Shown: piece by piece, positions 1 through 7,452 of the stretch
Position numbering within the stretch: position 1 is the stretch's first letter
How the letters are laid out: the number at the start of each line of letters is the position of its first letter
From: JBDRFZ01 sp043818395
Lineage (GTDB): Bacteria; Patescibacteriota; Patescibacteriia; 2-12-FULL-60-25
Direction of reading: 5' to 3'
Assembly: GCA_043818395.1 (NCBI GenBank)
Contig: JBDRFZ010000044.1
Location: forward strand, 1-47,497
Length of the DNA stretch: 47,497 nt
Made by a program: the position numbers and the translations under genes
The notes under the pieces: model-generated
Told to the model about the DNA's origin: nothing
The model's database searches: none
The model's input: only the letters and a program-made list of their open reading frames with translations

Positions 1-1
1 C

Positions 2-85
2 AAGGACGTGCTCTACAGGGAGATCATGGAACGGAGGACTTGGGCGTCGGAACCGCAACGGAGAACCCTTATGCCAACAACCTAA
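2..85 (+). CDS. C-terminal fragment of an unknown protein (possible transposase end)
   Basis: An open frame enters from the left edge and stops with TAA at 83-85, giving 27 residues ending RRTLMPTT. It is rich in Arg and Glu and cannot be assigned on its own. It stops three bases before a pair of direct repeats that resemble insertion-sequence termini, so it could be the end of a transposase. That assignment is inference from position only, and the frame may be non-coding. Confidence 0.25.
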   Translation, partial: KDVLYREIMERRTWASEPQRRTLMPTT

Positions 86-87
86 CA

Positions 88-132
88 AACCGGACATTTC
101 TATTTCCCGCAGAACCGGACATTTCTATTTCC
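88..132. repeat. Two direct repeats resembling an insertion-sequence end
   Basis: The 20-bp word AACCGGACATTTCTATTTCC occurs at 88-107 and again at 113-132, separated by 5 bp. Short tandem terminal repeats with a CCGGACATTT core are, from memory, typical of the ends of IS21/IS481-type elements with integrase-catalytic-domain transposases. The element itself would lie left of the window. The family assignment is inference; the repeat is directly visible. Confidence 0.55.
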
Positions 133-404
133 TGTTTACAGCCGCGATCGTTTTCTTGACTACTCTTCTCCTTTTAGACATGCTTAATATGTCTGAGTAC
201 AAGTCGGGTCGAGATTTCGGGCTAAATCGTGTTCTTGGGGCCATGATTCAGTCCCGGTTAATCCCGGGGCGATGACGGTCTCGCAGCGTTCAGTCACGGG
301 TCGGCACTAGGATGGAGCAATCTGTCCGAAAAGTCGCCCATGGCGTTGTGCTCACATATCGAGAAGAACCGAAAATCTCTCCGACTAAACTCGGACGTCA
401 AAAT
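133..404. other. Gene-free stretch
   Basis: No convincing gene, RNA or promoter is seen here. A reading frame stays open from about 3 to 272 on the plus strand, but its translation looks like random sequence and it has no start signal. The segment separates the IS-like repeats from the terminator of the minus-strand PEP-utilizing enzyme. Confidence 0.4.
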
Positions 405-429
405 AAAAACCGCTTAACCGGCGGTTTTT
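405..429 (-). terminator. Rho-independent terminator of the minus-strand PEP-utilizing enzyme
   Basis: A 9-bp stem (405-413 with 421-429, AAAAACCGC/GCGGTTTTT) with a 7-nt loop lies 12 nt beyond the stop codon. On the minus strand it is followed by a T-rich tract, so it fits termination of the leftward gene. Confidence 0.75.
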
Positions 430-441
430 ATAAAATATTTT

Positions 442-2562
442 TTATTCTTTAATTCTTACGGTCGTTCCTTTTTTCGTATCAAACTCTACCAGATCGTCAT
501 CTTTTAAAATTTCCGTGGCCGTATTAGTTCCAACGATGCAGGGTATTTTAAATTCTCTGGCAACTATGGCCGCATGGCAGGTTAGGCCGCCTTCGTCGGT
601 AATTATGGCCTTAACTTTTTTTAAATACGGAATATAGTGAGGTGTGGTTTGGATGGCTACCAGAATCTTGTCTTTGAACAGATGGCTTTTATTTTTCAAT
701 TCAGATTTATCTTTAATAACGATGACCTTGCCTCGGATCGTTTTTTTTGAGGCGTAGACGACTTGTCCGGTTATTGCTCCGCTGTTTGTTTTTTTGGATT
801 CTTTTTTTATTTTAGAAAAGTATTTTTTAATTTCCGTAATTTCCTTTGGATCGTCAATGACTTCTCGTCCGCCATTTCTTAGATTTAAATAAATAAATCC
901 TTGTTTTTTTCTCGTTTTTACAAGTTCAATCATCTCTTTATCCATCAGATTTTTATCTAACCAAGCTTCGATTTCGTTTAGCGTCAGGTATTTCATTAAA
1001 AGTAACGGGGTAAGTTTTATTTTTTTTCTTTTTAACAAATATCTGAAAAAATAAAACAGGTTTTCACCGACTACTTCTTCTTTAAAAGCGACGCTGTTTC
1101 GCCAAACGTCATGGATTTTCACTATGCTTTTAATGTTTTTTAATTCGTATTTGTTTTTAGCCAGACTAAGGCCCAGGGAAAAAATAATAATAAAATTCGC
1201 ACTTGCCATTTCATAGAGGCTCATGATTCGTTTAAATGATAGCCGGCTCTCATTGAGGTCGTCTTTTTTAATAGTCGAGATGAGTTTCAGGCCTTCGACT
1301 TTTATTTTTTCATAAACAGAGTCATCATTTTTAATGAAAGTTTTTAATATTTGGGGATTTTTTAGGATTTTTTTATCAGAAATCGCATGAAATTTTTTTG
1401 CCTGGCGAAGATTAAAAACCCTGACCGGATAATTATTTTTAAGGGGAAATAGCAATGTTTCCGCAAATTCGATTCCATATTCTCGCTTGATGTATTTATG
1501 GTAACCGTTTCGTTTTGCGGAATAGAACAGTAATGATTCATCAGCTCTGACGCCGAAAAACCATTGCTGGCTTTTTAGATAATCGAGGATATCAGGCTTA
1601 TTGATCGATTTGTTTTTAAGAGTGGTAATGGGTCTGCTTTGTAAAATATAAAATTTATTTTTTTCTTTAGCCCATTCAACGTCGCAGGGAAAGCCGAAGT
1701 GATTTTCAATATTAAGAATGGTTTTCGTCAGCATCAGTATTTCTTTATCTGATAGAACCTGCTTTTCTCCTTTTTCTTTTGGAATATTACGCCATTCATT
1801 TCCGTGTTTTTTGGCGCGGTAAAATCCGCGTAATTGGGTCTCTGCATTCTTGTCTATAATTCTCTGCGGTTGTTTTTCGACCACATAGCTATCCGGTGTG
1901 ATTTGCCCCGAGACGATAGCCTCGCCAAGTCCAAAGCCAGCTTCGATAATCAACTGGTTTTTATCTTGGGTAATCGGATGCACGGAAAAAGCCACGCCCG
2001 AAACCTCGCTTTCAACCATTTTTTGCACGACTACCGCAACAGATATTTTTTGTCTGTAGAGTCCTTTTTCAAACCGATAAAAAATTGCCCGCGACGTAAA
2101 AAGGGAAGCCCAGCATTTTTTTATATTCTCCAGCAGGTCTTCTTTTGTAGTATTGAGATAGCTTTCAAGTTGGCCGGCCCAAGCCGCCTCTGAACTGTCT
2201 TCGGCAGTTGCGCTCGAACGGACGGCAACGAATTTCGCATCAAGCTCTTTGAAAGATTTTTGAATTTTTTGTGCCAGATCATATGGCATCTCCAGGCGCA
2301 TCAACAGGTTTGTGATTTTTTCTGACGCGTTTTCGATGGTGTGAATTTTTTGATGGTCGACGGAACGTAAGATCGCATCAATTTCAATATTTAAATCCGT
2401 TTCTTTCAGGAATTTTTCAAAAGCAGCGGCGAGTACAACAAAACCGGGGGGGACTGAAATGCCCGCCTGCATCATCTCACCAAGCGACGCGCCTTTGCCG
2501 CCGGCTATAGCCGTATCGGCCTTGCTAAGATGACGGAGTTTTTCAATCAGCTTAATTTTCAT
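442..2562 (-). CDS. PEP-utilizing enzyme, rifampin-phosphotransferase-like architecture
   Basis: A 706-residue protein of the PEP synthase/PPDK superfamily. Residues 1 to about 320 form the ATP-grasp (PPDK_N) domain: GGKGASLGEM near the N-terminus, the VRSSATAEDS loop, GFGLGEAIVSG, and DVEW plus LQSRPIT at the end of the domain. A divergent middle of about 270 residues follows. Residues from about 595 form the swivelling phospho-histidine domain, with GGLTCHAAIVARE placing the catalytic His at about 663. The TIM-barrel PEP-binding domain of true PpsA (about 790 aa) is missing. The ATP-grasp/variable/His order is that of rifampin phosphotransferase, where ATP phosphorylates the His, which passes phosphate to a bound small molecule. 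The middle domain does not identify the substrate. The gene starts 35 nt after the tRNA-Pro 3' end with no visible terminator between. It is visibly richer in A/T runs than its neighbours. A paralogue lies at 41667-43673. Confidence 0.85.
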   Translation of the reverse strand: MKIKLIEKLRHLSKADTAIAGGKGASLGEMMQAGISVPPGFVVLAAAFEKFLKETDLNIEIDAILRSVDHQKIHTIENASEKITNLLMRLEMPYDLAQKIQKSFKELDAKFVAVRSSATAEDSSEAAWAGQLESYLNTTKEDLLENIKKCWASLFTSRAIFYRFEKGLYRQKISVAVVVQKMVESEVSGVAFSVHPITQDKNQLIIEAGFGLGEAIVSGQITPDSYVVEKQPQRIIDKNAETQLRGFYRAKKHGNEWRNIPKEKGEKQVLSDKEILMLTKTILNIENHFGFPCDVEWAKEKNKFYILQSRPITTLKNKSINKPDILDYLKSQQWFFGVRADESLLFYSAKRNGYHKYIKREYGIEFAETLLFPLKNNYPVRVFNLRQAKKFHAISDKKILKNPQILKTFIKNDDSVYEKIKVEGLKLISTIKKDDLNESRLSFKRIMSLYEMASANFIIIFSLGLSLAKNKYELKNIKSIVKIHDVWRNSVAFKEEVVGENLFYFFRYLLKRKKIKLTPLLLMKYLTLNEIEAWLDKNLMDKEMIELVKTRKKQGFIYLNLRNGGREVIDDPKEITEIKKYFSKIKKESKKTNSGAITGQVVYASKKTIRGKVIVIKDKSELKNKSHLFKDKILVAIQTTPHYIPYLKKVKAIITDEGGLTCHAAIVAREFKIPCIVGTNTATEILKDDDLVEFDTKKGTTVRIKE

Positions 2563-2597
2563 TAGCCTATGTTAACAACATTAAATCATCCACCCAG

Positions 2598-2671
2598 TCG
2601 GGCTAGTGGGACTTGAACCCACGGCCTCATGCACCCCATGCATGCGCGCTAGCCAACTGCGCCATAGCCCG
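2598..2671 (-). tRNA. tRNA-Pro (GGG)
   Basis: Minus-strand cloverleaf of 74 nt. Acceptor CGGGCTA pairs with TAGCCCG, discriminator A; D-stem GCGC/GCGC; anticodon stem CATGC/GCATG with loop ATGGGGT, giving anticodon GGG; T-arm GTGGG-TTCAAGT-CCCAC. The CCA end is not encoded, unlike the other three tRNAs in this window. Reads proline CCC codons. The PEP-utilizing enzyme lies immediately downstream. Confidence 0.93.
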
Positions 2672-2838
2672 TCAAATCATTCGTAGACAACCTGACCCGA
2701 CTCGAAGGACGATTTTATCTGTCGCGTCAGGATAGTAGCTGAAAAATGAGGTGCATTCAAGGGGTTGAATTATTCTCTTGCCTAAATATCTTAATGGTGA
2801 TTCGATTATCCGAAGTCCTTTACATTTACGGAGGAGAC

Positions 2839-3402
2839 ATGGCAGAAGAATTCGATAGTATCGTTCGTAAGCCGCTGCTTGAATACGTTCCAGGTTGGAT
2901 AAAACCTAACCATCTGACTGCGCTACGTGCGATTCTTTTGGGTCCGCTCATTGTTTTTCGGGGTCAATCAGCAGTAGCCGTCTCCATAGTCTTGCTTTCA
3001 TCTCTTTGCGATCTGTTCGACGGCCCGCTCGCCAGGATACGCAAACAGGCAACGCAAACAGGTGCGGTTTTCGATGCAACCATGGATAAGATTTTTATCC
3101 TGGGCGCATTCTGTTTTGCCTGCAGTCAGGTATCTACCGAAATAATTGTAATAATTTTTATTTTGGATGCGCTCCTGACTTTCATACGTCCGATTAAAAG
3201 GCTTCTGAAAGTTAAGGCGGATGCAAATCCCTGGGGAGCAGCCAAGGTCTGGACTCAGACGACGGCCATTTGTCTTGATTTATTGCATGATGAATGGAGC
3301 GTAGGATTTTTGAGCATGGCGCTCTATATAGCGATTTTTTTCGCTTTTTGCTCATTGTATATGCACCTTGAAGAAATAGTGACGCACAAAAAAAGTAACT
3401 AA
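2839..3402 (+). CDS. CDP-alcohol phosphatidyltransferase family membrane protein
   Basis: A 187-residue polytopic membrane protein carrying the full signature DxxDGxxARx8Gx3Dx3D, here starting CDLFDGPLAR at about residue 57 and ending with the last Asp of ATMDK. Enzymes of this family move a phospho-alcohol from a CDP-linked donor to an acceptor alcohol at the membrane; PgsA (phosphatidylglycerophosphate synthase) is the commonest bacterial member. The acceptor cannot be read from the sequence. The frame is open upstream to 2746, but ATG 2839 is chosen because it has a strong SD (GGAGGAG at 2830-2836) and gives a family-like N-terminus (KPNHLTALR after the first helix). It is a single-gene unit followed by a terminator. 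Confidence 0.88.
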   Translation: MAEEFDSIVRKPLLEYVPGWIKPNHLTALRAILLGPLIVFRGQSAVAVSIVLLSSLCDLFDGPLARIRKQATQTGAVFDATMDKIFILGAFCFACSQVSTEIIVIIFILDALLTFIRPIKRLLKVKADANPWGAAKVWTQTTAICLDLLHDEWSVGFLSMALYIAIFFAFCSLYMHLEEIVTHKKSN

Positions 3403-3427
3403 GCATCCTGTTTGTTTTCTCAACTCA

Positions 3428-3460
3428 CCCCGGCCGTTATGACCGGGGCTTGTCTTTTTC
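3428..3460 (+). terminator. Terminator after the CDP-alcohol phosphatidyltransferase
   Basis: CCCCGG at 3428-3433 pairs with CCGGGG at 3443-3448, followed by a T-rich tract (3449-3460) interrupted by a G and Cs. It sits 25 nt after the stop codon. Confidence 0.7.
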
Positions 3461-3700
3461 TCGGACAATGGTATTGACAAAAATAGCTTATTCTCTTGCG
3501 AAGCTTGAGCAAGAGCCGTATTCTGTGGACATTAAAACTAATTCATTCATGACTTTCGTTTTTATTGCATAATATCGTCGAGAGAGATTCGGTCATTACC
3601 CATCGCGGATTTTTTATCGCGAAGCGCAAGGCCTCCCTCTCTGCCTGTTCTGCAGTTAAAGACGAAAGCCGTGTCATAGATTCATTTTTAAACAACCCAT
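3461..3700 (+). other. Intergenic leader region upstream of HU
   Basis: No gene. AGAGAG (3581-3586) can pair with CTCTCT (3637-3642), enclosing a CGCG...CGCG hairpin at about 3604-3621, so the HU mRNA may carry a structured leader. A perfect TTGACA is at 3474-3479, but no acceptable -10 follows at 15-19 bp. A CATAAT word is at 3568-3573 without a good -35. The transcription start is therefore not resolved. Confidence 0.3.
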
Positions 3701-3982
3701 ATGGGTAAAATGACAAAATCGCAATTGATGCGTGAACTCGCAGATAAGACAGGTTTAGCTAAAAAAGATGTCGTAGCGCTTCTCGAAGCGCTGGTTGAGA
3801 TGGCCTATAAAACGGTTAAATCATCCGGCGAATTCACGGTTCCAGGTATTGGAAAGTTAGTTAAGGTCCATCGCAAAGCCCGCATGGGCCGCAATCCGGC
3901 CACCGGACAGGAGATCCAGATCCCGGCCAAAACCGTGGTTAAGTTCCGCGTGGCTAAGGCAACCAAGGAAGCGGTCTTGTAA
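3701..3982 (+). CDS. hup: HU-family nucleoid DNA-binding protein
   Basis: A 93-residue protein of normal HU length. It has the helical dimerisation half (MTKSQLMRELADKTGLAKKD, about residues 4-23) and the DNA-binding beta-arm hallmark GRNPATGQEIQIPAK at about 64-78. HU binds and bends DNA without much sequence specificity and compacts the nucleoid. Start 3701 is preferred because CPR homologues often begin M-x-KMTKSQ. An alternative ATG is at 3710. There is no SD. A perfect 12-bp palindrome (ACCCATATGGGT, 3695-3706) overlaps the start codon. The gene is monocistronic, with its own strong terminator. Confidence 0.93.
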   Translation: MGKMTKSQLMRELADKTGLAKKDVVALLEALVEMAYKTVKSSGEFTVPGIGKLVKVHRKARMGRNPATGQEIQIPAKTVVKFRVAKATKEAVL

Positions 3983-3997
3983 TCAGGTCAGGAATAA

Positions 3998-4034
3998 AAA
4001 AAAATCCTCGGTTGCGCACCCGGGGATTTTTTTT
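3998..4034 (+). terminator. Terminator after HU
   Basis: A long A-tract and ATCCTCG (to 4010) pair with CGGGGAT and a T-tract (4021-4034), loop 4011-4020. It is a strong intrinsic terminator; the A/T symmetry could also make it work on the other strand. Confidence 0.85.
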
Positions 4035-4090
4035 ATTCCAGGGAGGTTGCTCCCTATCCGGATGAGCTGTGATGTTATTCAGGAATACGT

Positions 4091-4096
4091 TAGAAT
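4091..4096 (+). promoter_or_regulatory. Likely -10 element for the 4104 gene (leaderless)
   Basis: TAGAAT at 4091-4096 lies 7 nt before ATG 4104. That spacing puts the transcription start on or next to the start codon. No good -35 is visible. The same hexamer-to-ATG geometry recurs before several core genes in this window. Confidence 0.5.
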
Positions 4097-4103
4097 ACAA
4101 AAC

Positions 4104-5006
4104 ATGAATCCTTTTGAATCAACTCCGAAATCCGCGTCCGCTAAGCCCGAGGCAAAAGCTGAAGCGGAGGGTAGCTTTATTTCCGGGGAAGTGACGGCCC
4201 GTTCTTTGGATCTTCTGACGCAACTGAATCGAGAGATGATAAAAAAGTATGCGGATGAACCTGAGCAGGCTTTTGATTTCGAGGTTCTTGATCCACGATC
4301 GCAAGAGACGCGCAAGGTAGGCTTTGAGAGCTATGGCGAGGATGGTTCAAAAATCATAAGACACGAAATAAATAAACCAAACGGAGTCCGGGTTAGATTA
4401 GATTATCAAATTTTTTATCAGAGACCAGACTATTCGCCGGATGCGCGCGATGTTAGTTTGATTTATGAAGTAAAACAGGGAAACCGTGGAATAAAATTTA
4501 ATTTTTATAATCATGTTTATGAGCATGTAGGGATCCATGAGATAGATGGAAGGCCTGTCAAAGATCTGGAGAAAGACGGTTTGCATGTAAACACGAACGA
4601 ACAGACTGAATGGATGATAAAGTGGGATAAATTCTGGGGACTACTTTATAACGATGATGTTTTCAGACGAGCTATTCGTGATCTTCACGAAAATGCCGAT
4701 AACAAGGATAGCCTTTCTCATATTTCCAGTTTTAATTTCGATGGATTGCGCGCAGATATGGAAAAGATCGTTGATGATTTGGAAACGTTTTGGAATGCGG
4801 CGTACGGCACGCGTTCCTGGTTAACCAGGAAAAAATTTCCCCGCGATAAAGCTCCGCTTAAAATCGGTCCATGTCCTCCGGATAAAGTCATTCCTCATGA
4901 AGAGGTAATAAAGATCATTAATGATGCAAGGGAAAGGCTGGCTCAGGCTGTGGAGTTGTTAGATAAAAAAATGCAAAAAAATGCGCCAGGGAGTCCGTAC
5001 AGATAG
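4104..5006 (+). CDS. Unrecognised 300-residue soluble protein
   Basis: No family is recognised. Starting at ATG 4104 the protein has 300 residues: a low-complexity Ala/Lys/Glu/Pro N-terminus (about 5-25), then a charged, aromatic-rich body with no signal peptide or membrane segment. The C-terminal third (from about residue 230) looks helical and ends in a basic tail. The frame extends upstream to 4047, but ATG 4104 sits 7 nt behind a TAGAAT hexamer and is the better start. Base composition and codon use resemble the neighbours. It lies between the HU terminator and a small membrane protein and could be cytosolic. Function unknown. Confidence 0.7.
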   Translation: MNPFESTPKSASAKPEAKAEAEGSFISGEVTARSLDLLTQLNREMIKKYADEPEQAFDFEVLDPRSQETRKVGFESYGEDGSKIIRHEINKPNGVRVRLDYQIFYQRPDYSPDARDVSLIYEVKQGNRGIKFNFYNHVYEHVGIHEIDGRPVKDLEKDGLHVNTNEQTEWMIKWDKFWGLLYNDDVFRRAIRDLHENADNKDSLSHISSFNFDGLRADMEKIVDDLETFWNAAYGTRSWLTRKKFPRDKAPLKIGPCPPDKVIPHEEVIKIINDARERLAQAVELLDKKMQKNAPGSPYR

Positions 5007-5057
5007 AAGTAAATCCATTTTTTATTAAGAGTGACTTATAGTCCGCCATGCATTACC

Positions 5058-5582
5058 ATGTTCAATATGAAGGTACTTGGAGTTTTTGCACCGGAACGCC
5101 CGGTTAGACAGCCACGCGAAACACTCTGCATCAGAGAGGTTAAGGCCGAATTTTTAACGCTGGGTGGAGCGGTTATTCTGGTTGTATGCGCAGTGATTAC
5201 TTCTGCCGTGTTTTTAGCCGCGCAATTCAGGTTTTTTACGGATTCTCAATTTTTAATTTTATCCGCCTTAACCATCGCGGCCTGGTTGTATTTTTTTGAC
5301 AGCCTGTCAGAGAGACTTCAATTAGTTGACCATTCGATAGAGTATCGTTCGCTTTTCAGCCGCCGCCGTCTGGTTCCGCTCGTGGATCTCGAAGGTTTAC
5401 TTTTGATTTATGAGGGATTTAACATGGAACGAGGATTAGAAACCCTGGAAATAAGATGTCGCGGCAAAAAGCCGGACCGTATCCCACTCGGCCCATGCTG
5501 GCAGAGGAATAAGCTTGAGGCTTTTTTGAAATCAGTCGAGCAGGCACTGCAGGATCCGCATCTTTGTGAAGAAGTGCGATGA
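5058..5582 (+). CDS. Small two-helix membrane protein with a possible PH-like domain
   Basis: About 174 residues. Two adjacent hydrophobic helices (about residues 36-60 and 67-83 from ATG 5058) are followed by a roughly 90-residue cytoplasmic part of alternating strands (LQLVDHSIEYRSLF, then VPLVDLEGLLLIYEG). This layout resembles bacterial PH-domain membrane proteins, but the match is by eye only. Possible starts are GTG 5031, ATG 5058 and ATG 5067. A TATAGT at 5037-5042 would be the -10, which makes 5058 the first sensible in-frame ATG. No SD. Confidence 0.6.
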   Translation: MFNMKVLGVFAPERPVRQPRETLCIREVKAEFLTLGGAVILVVCAVITSAVFLAAQFRFFTDSQFLILSALTIAAWLYFFDSLSERLQLVDHSIEYRSLFSRRRLVPLVDLEGLLLIYEGFNMERGLETLEIRCRGKKPDRIPLGPCWQRNKLEAFLKSVEQALQDPHLCEEVR

Positions 5583-5594
5583 TAGAATTGAGTA

Positions 5595-5615
5595 TGGAGC
5601 ACGGAGCATGGAGCA
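5595..5615. repeat. Three tandem copies of a 7-bp unit
   Basis: TGGAGCA, CGGAGCA, TGGAGCA lie end to end in the gap between two genes. It is a short heptanucleotide microsatellite. No function is evident. Confidence 0.7.
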
Positions 5616-5665
5616 CCGGGTAAAAATTTTAAAGCAGAGTTAAACGAATAAGATAATTAAGAAAT

Positions 5666-6448
5666 ATGTCATCAAAAAAATCAAGCAAAGACAAAAAAAG
5701 CGTTTTGCAAAAGAAAGTGACGGTCAGTATTAGTGAGGCGGGTAATAAGCGTTATGTAAACTGGCTGTGTTCACCGGGCAACAAGTGCGTGCCGGTCGAA
5801 GGCCCGATTTTTACCGAAAACGTGAACTGGCGGATCTTTCGGATCATGGCTGAGTTTGTTGAGGGTTTTGAGTTTTTATCAAAACTAAAAAAGGAAGTAA
5901 CGATTTTTGGCAGTGCCCGTGCCATGCCTTCCAGTAAGTATTACAAATTAGCGGAAAAGCTAGGGTCATTACTCGGAAAAAAAGGGTACAGTGTGATCAC
6001 GGGAGGAGGGCCGGGGATTATGGAAGCGGCGAATAAAGGAACGTTAGATGCCGGCGGCGTATCAATCGGTTTGGACATCGAGCTTCCCATGGGTCAGCGC
6101 CGCAACGATTTTGTGAATAAAGCCATGGGCTTTCATTATTTTTTTACTCGAAAAGTCATGCTATCGGCGTCAGCGCAGGCCTACATTTTTTTTCCTGGAG
6201 GCGGTGGGACGATGGATGAAATGACCGAAATGCTGACTTTAATTCAAACCATGAAGATCCCGCGAACCGTACCCATGATTTTAATAGGAAAAAAATTCTG
6301 GCAGCCTTTATTGGATTGGATGACTAACATCATGTGCGAAGAGTATGGATTTATAGCCAAAGAAGAACTTGCGATTATGCGGCTGGTGGATACGGCCGAG
6401 GAAGCCATGAAAATAATCGAAAAAACCAGCGAGCGGGAGTTCGGATAA
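5666..6448 (+). CDS. LOG-family (TIGR00730) nucleotide phosphoribohydrolase-like protein
   Basis: A 260-residue Rossmann-fold protein. After an N-terminal extension of about 70 residues, the LOG core begins with VTIFGSARAMPSS (about 78-90), then ITGGGPGIMEAANKG (about 111-125) and the family signature PGGGGTMDE (about 177-185). Family members hydrolyse nucleoside 5'-monophosphates to base plus ribose 5-phosphate; plant and some bacterial members release cytokinin bases. The substrate here is unknown. ATG 5666 follows a GATAAT hexamer (5652-5657) by 8 nt with no SD, so the transcript is probably leaderless. It converges on rpmB. Confidence 0.88.
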   Translation: MSSKKSSKDKKSVLQKKVTVSISEAGNKRYVNWLCSPGNKCVPVEGPIFTENVNWRIFRIMAEFVEGFEFLSKLKKEVTIFGSARAMPSSKYYKLAEKLGSLLGKKGYSVITGGGPGIMEAANKGTLDAGGVSIGLDIELPMGQRRNDFVNKAMGFHYFFTRKVMLSASAQAYIFFPGGGGTMDEMTEMLTLIQTMKIPRTVPMILIGKKFWQPLLDWMTNIMCEEYGFIAKEELAIMRLVDTAEEAMKIIEKTSEREFG

Positions 6449-6451
6449 GCG

Positions 6452-6486
6452 GCTGGCGTTAAAACTACTAATCACTGAATGCCAGC
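6452..6486. terminator. Hairpin between convergent LOG gene and rpmB
   Basis: GCTGGCGTT (6452-6460) pairs with AATGCCAGC (6478-6486): 9 bp including one G-U, with a 17-nt loop. There is no T-tract on either side, so it is only a candidate shared terminator for the two converging genes. Confidence 0.4.
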
Positions 6487-6488
6487 TG

Positions 6489-6737
6489 TTAGCTTTTGTT
6501 TTTTACGTTTACTCGCTTAGCTGCTTTCTTTTGCTTGAGCGTCGGGATCTCGCCCTTCATTTGTTTTGCAATTTTCTTCAACGTCTTTAAGGTTCTGGCA
6601 GATACTCTGACGCGTACGCCGCCGATTCTGATTTTTTGTAAATTCAAATTCTGTCTGCGCTTGGACGCAATATTGGAGTGGCTTCTGGTCTGGCCGAAGA
6701 GCGGTCCGCGGCCGGTGAGTTGATCTATTCTAGACAT
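6489..6737 (-). CDS. rpmB: 50S ribosomal protein bL28
   Basis: An 82-residue minus-strand gene. The family's N-terminus is clear: MSRIDQLTGRGPLFGQTRSH, equivalent to the M-x-x-CxxTGKxPxxGNxVSH region, followed by the basic body RRQNLNLQKIRI and VRVSARTLKTLKK. bL28 sits on the large subunit near the exit-site tRNA. The usual zinc Cys pairs are absent. The frame continues upstream to 6785, but ATG 6737 gives the conserved start. It is a solitary gene, convergent with the LOG gene and divergent from the M50 protease. Confidence 0.93.
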   Translation of the reverse strand: MSRIDQLTGRGPLFGQTRSHSNIASKRRQNLNLQKIRIGGVRVRVSARTLKTLKKIAKQMKGEIPTLKQKKAAKRVNVKNKS

Positions 6738-6814
6738 ATTCCAAATAAGTGGCGTAACTGTACACGAATGCGTTATGCTTGACAAGCGTTAACGGTAAAA
6801 ACGAACTCGTAACT

Positions 6815-7450
6815 ATGATTTCATACTTATTTCAACAACCTTTCATCTTTTTGGCCTGGACCGTGGCATTTTTGCTGGCTCTTTCCATACATGAGTTTTC
6901 GCATGCTTTAGCCAGCACGTACCTGGGCGATTCAACCGCCAAAAGAATGGGCAGGCTGACCCTGAATCCCATGGCTCACATCGATTTAATCGGTTTTTTA
7001 GCGGTTTTTCTTATAGGCTTCGGTTGGGGTAAGCCAGTACCGTATAATCCTTATAACTTAAAATGGCAAAAATGGGGGCCGACCATGGTGGCGGCCGCAG
7101 GTCCTTTTAGCAACCTGTTTTTGGCTGCTTTATCCATTTTTTTATTAGTAATATTAGCGCCCAAACTCGGTCCGAATAATTTATTGGTCGTTTTTTTATA
7201 TATCAGCAGTCAATTGAACATCGCTCTCATGGTTTTTAATCTGATACCACTTCCGCCGCTCGACGGGTCAAAACCGCTTTTGTCATTTTTAAGTCAGCCT
7301 AAATACGTTGTTGCCAAGAATTTTTTGGAAACACGCGGCCCCATGATTTTATTAATTTTAATTTTAGCGGATTCTTTCGGCGGGCTCGGTTTGTTTTCCG
7401 GTTTGTTTCATATCGCATATAATTTCGTGACTAACCTGATTTCATTTTAG
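6815..7450 (+). CDS. M50-family (site-2 protease-like) intramembrane zinc metalloprotease
   Basis: A 211-residue polytopic membrane protein. The zinc-binding HEFSH is in the first helix (His26, Glu27, His30), and the third-ligand motif NLIPLPPLDG ends at Asp150. This is the compact minimal S2P core without a PDZ domain, as in the sporulation IVFB/YwhC-like group. Such proteases cut transmembrane segments of regulators or membrane proteins. The frame is open from a TTG at 6779, but ATG 6815 gives the normal hydrophobic N-terminus. There is no SD. The stop is 2 nt before the next gene, so the two are probably co-transcribed. Confidence 0.9.
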   Translation: MISYLFQQPFIFLAWTVAFLLALSIHEFSHALASTYLGDSTAKRMGRLTLNPMAHIDLIGFLAVFLIGFGWGKPVPYNPYNLKWQKWGPTMVAAAGPFSNLFLAALSIFLLVILAPKLGPNNLLVVFLYISSQLNIALMVFNLIPLPPLDGSKPLLSFLSQPKYVVAKNFLETRGPMILLILILADSFGGLGLFSGLFHIAYNFVTNLISF

Positions 7451-7452
7451 AT

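Noticed and set aside
1834..2193. Plus-strand ORF of 119 codons inside the minus-strand PEP enzyme
   Set aside because: It is antisense to a clear ATP-grasp domain, has no SD or promoter, and its translation resembles no protein.
3474..3479. Perfect TTGACA as the -35 of HU
   Set aside because: No acceptable -10 lies 15-19 bp downstream, so it was not called as a promoter.
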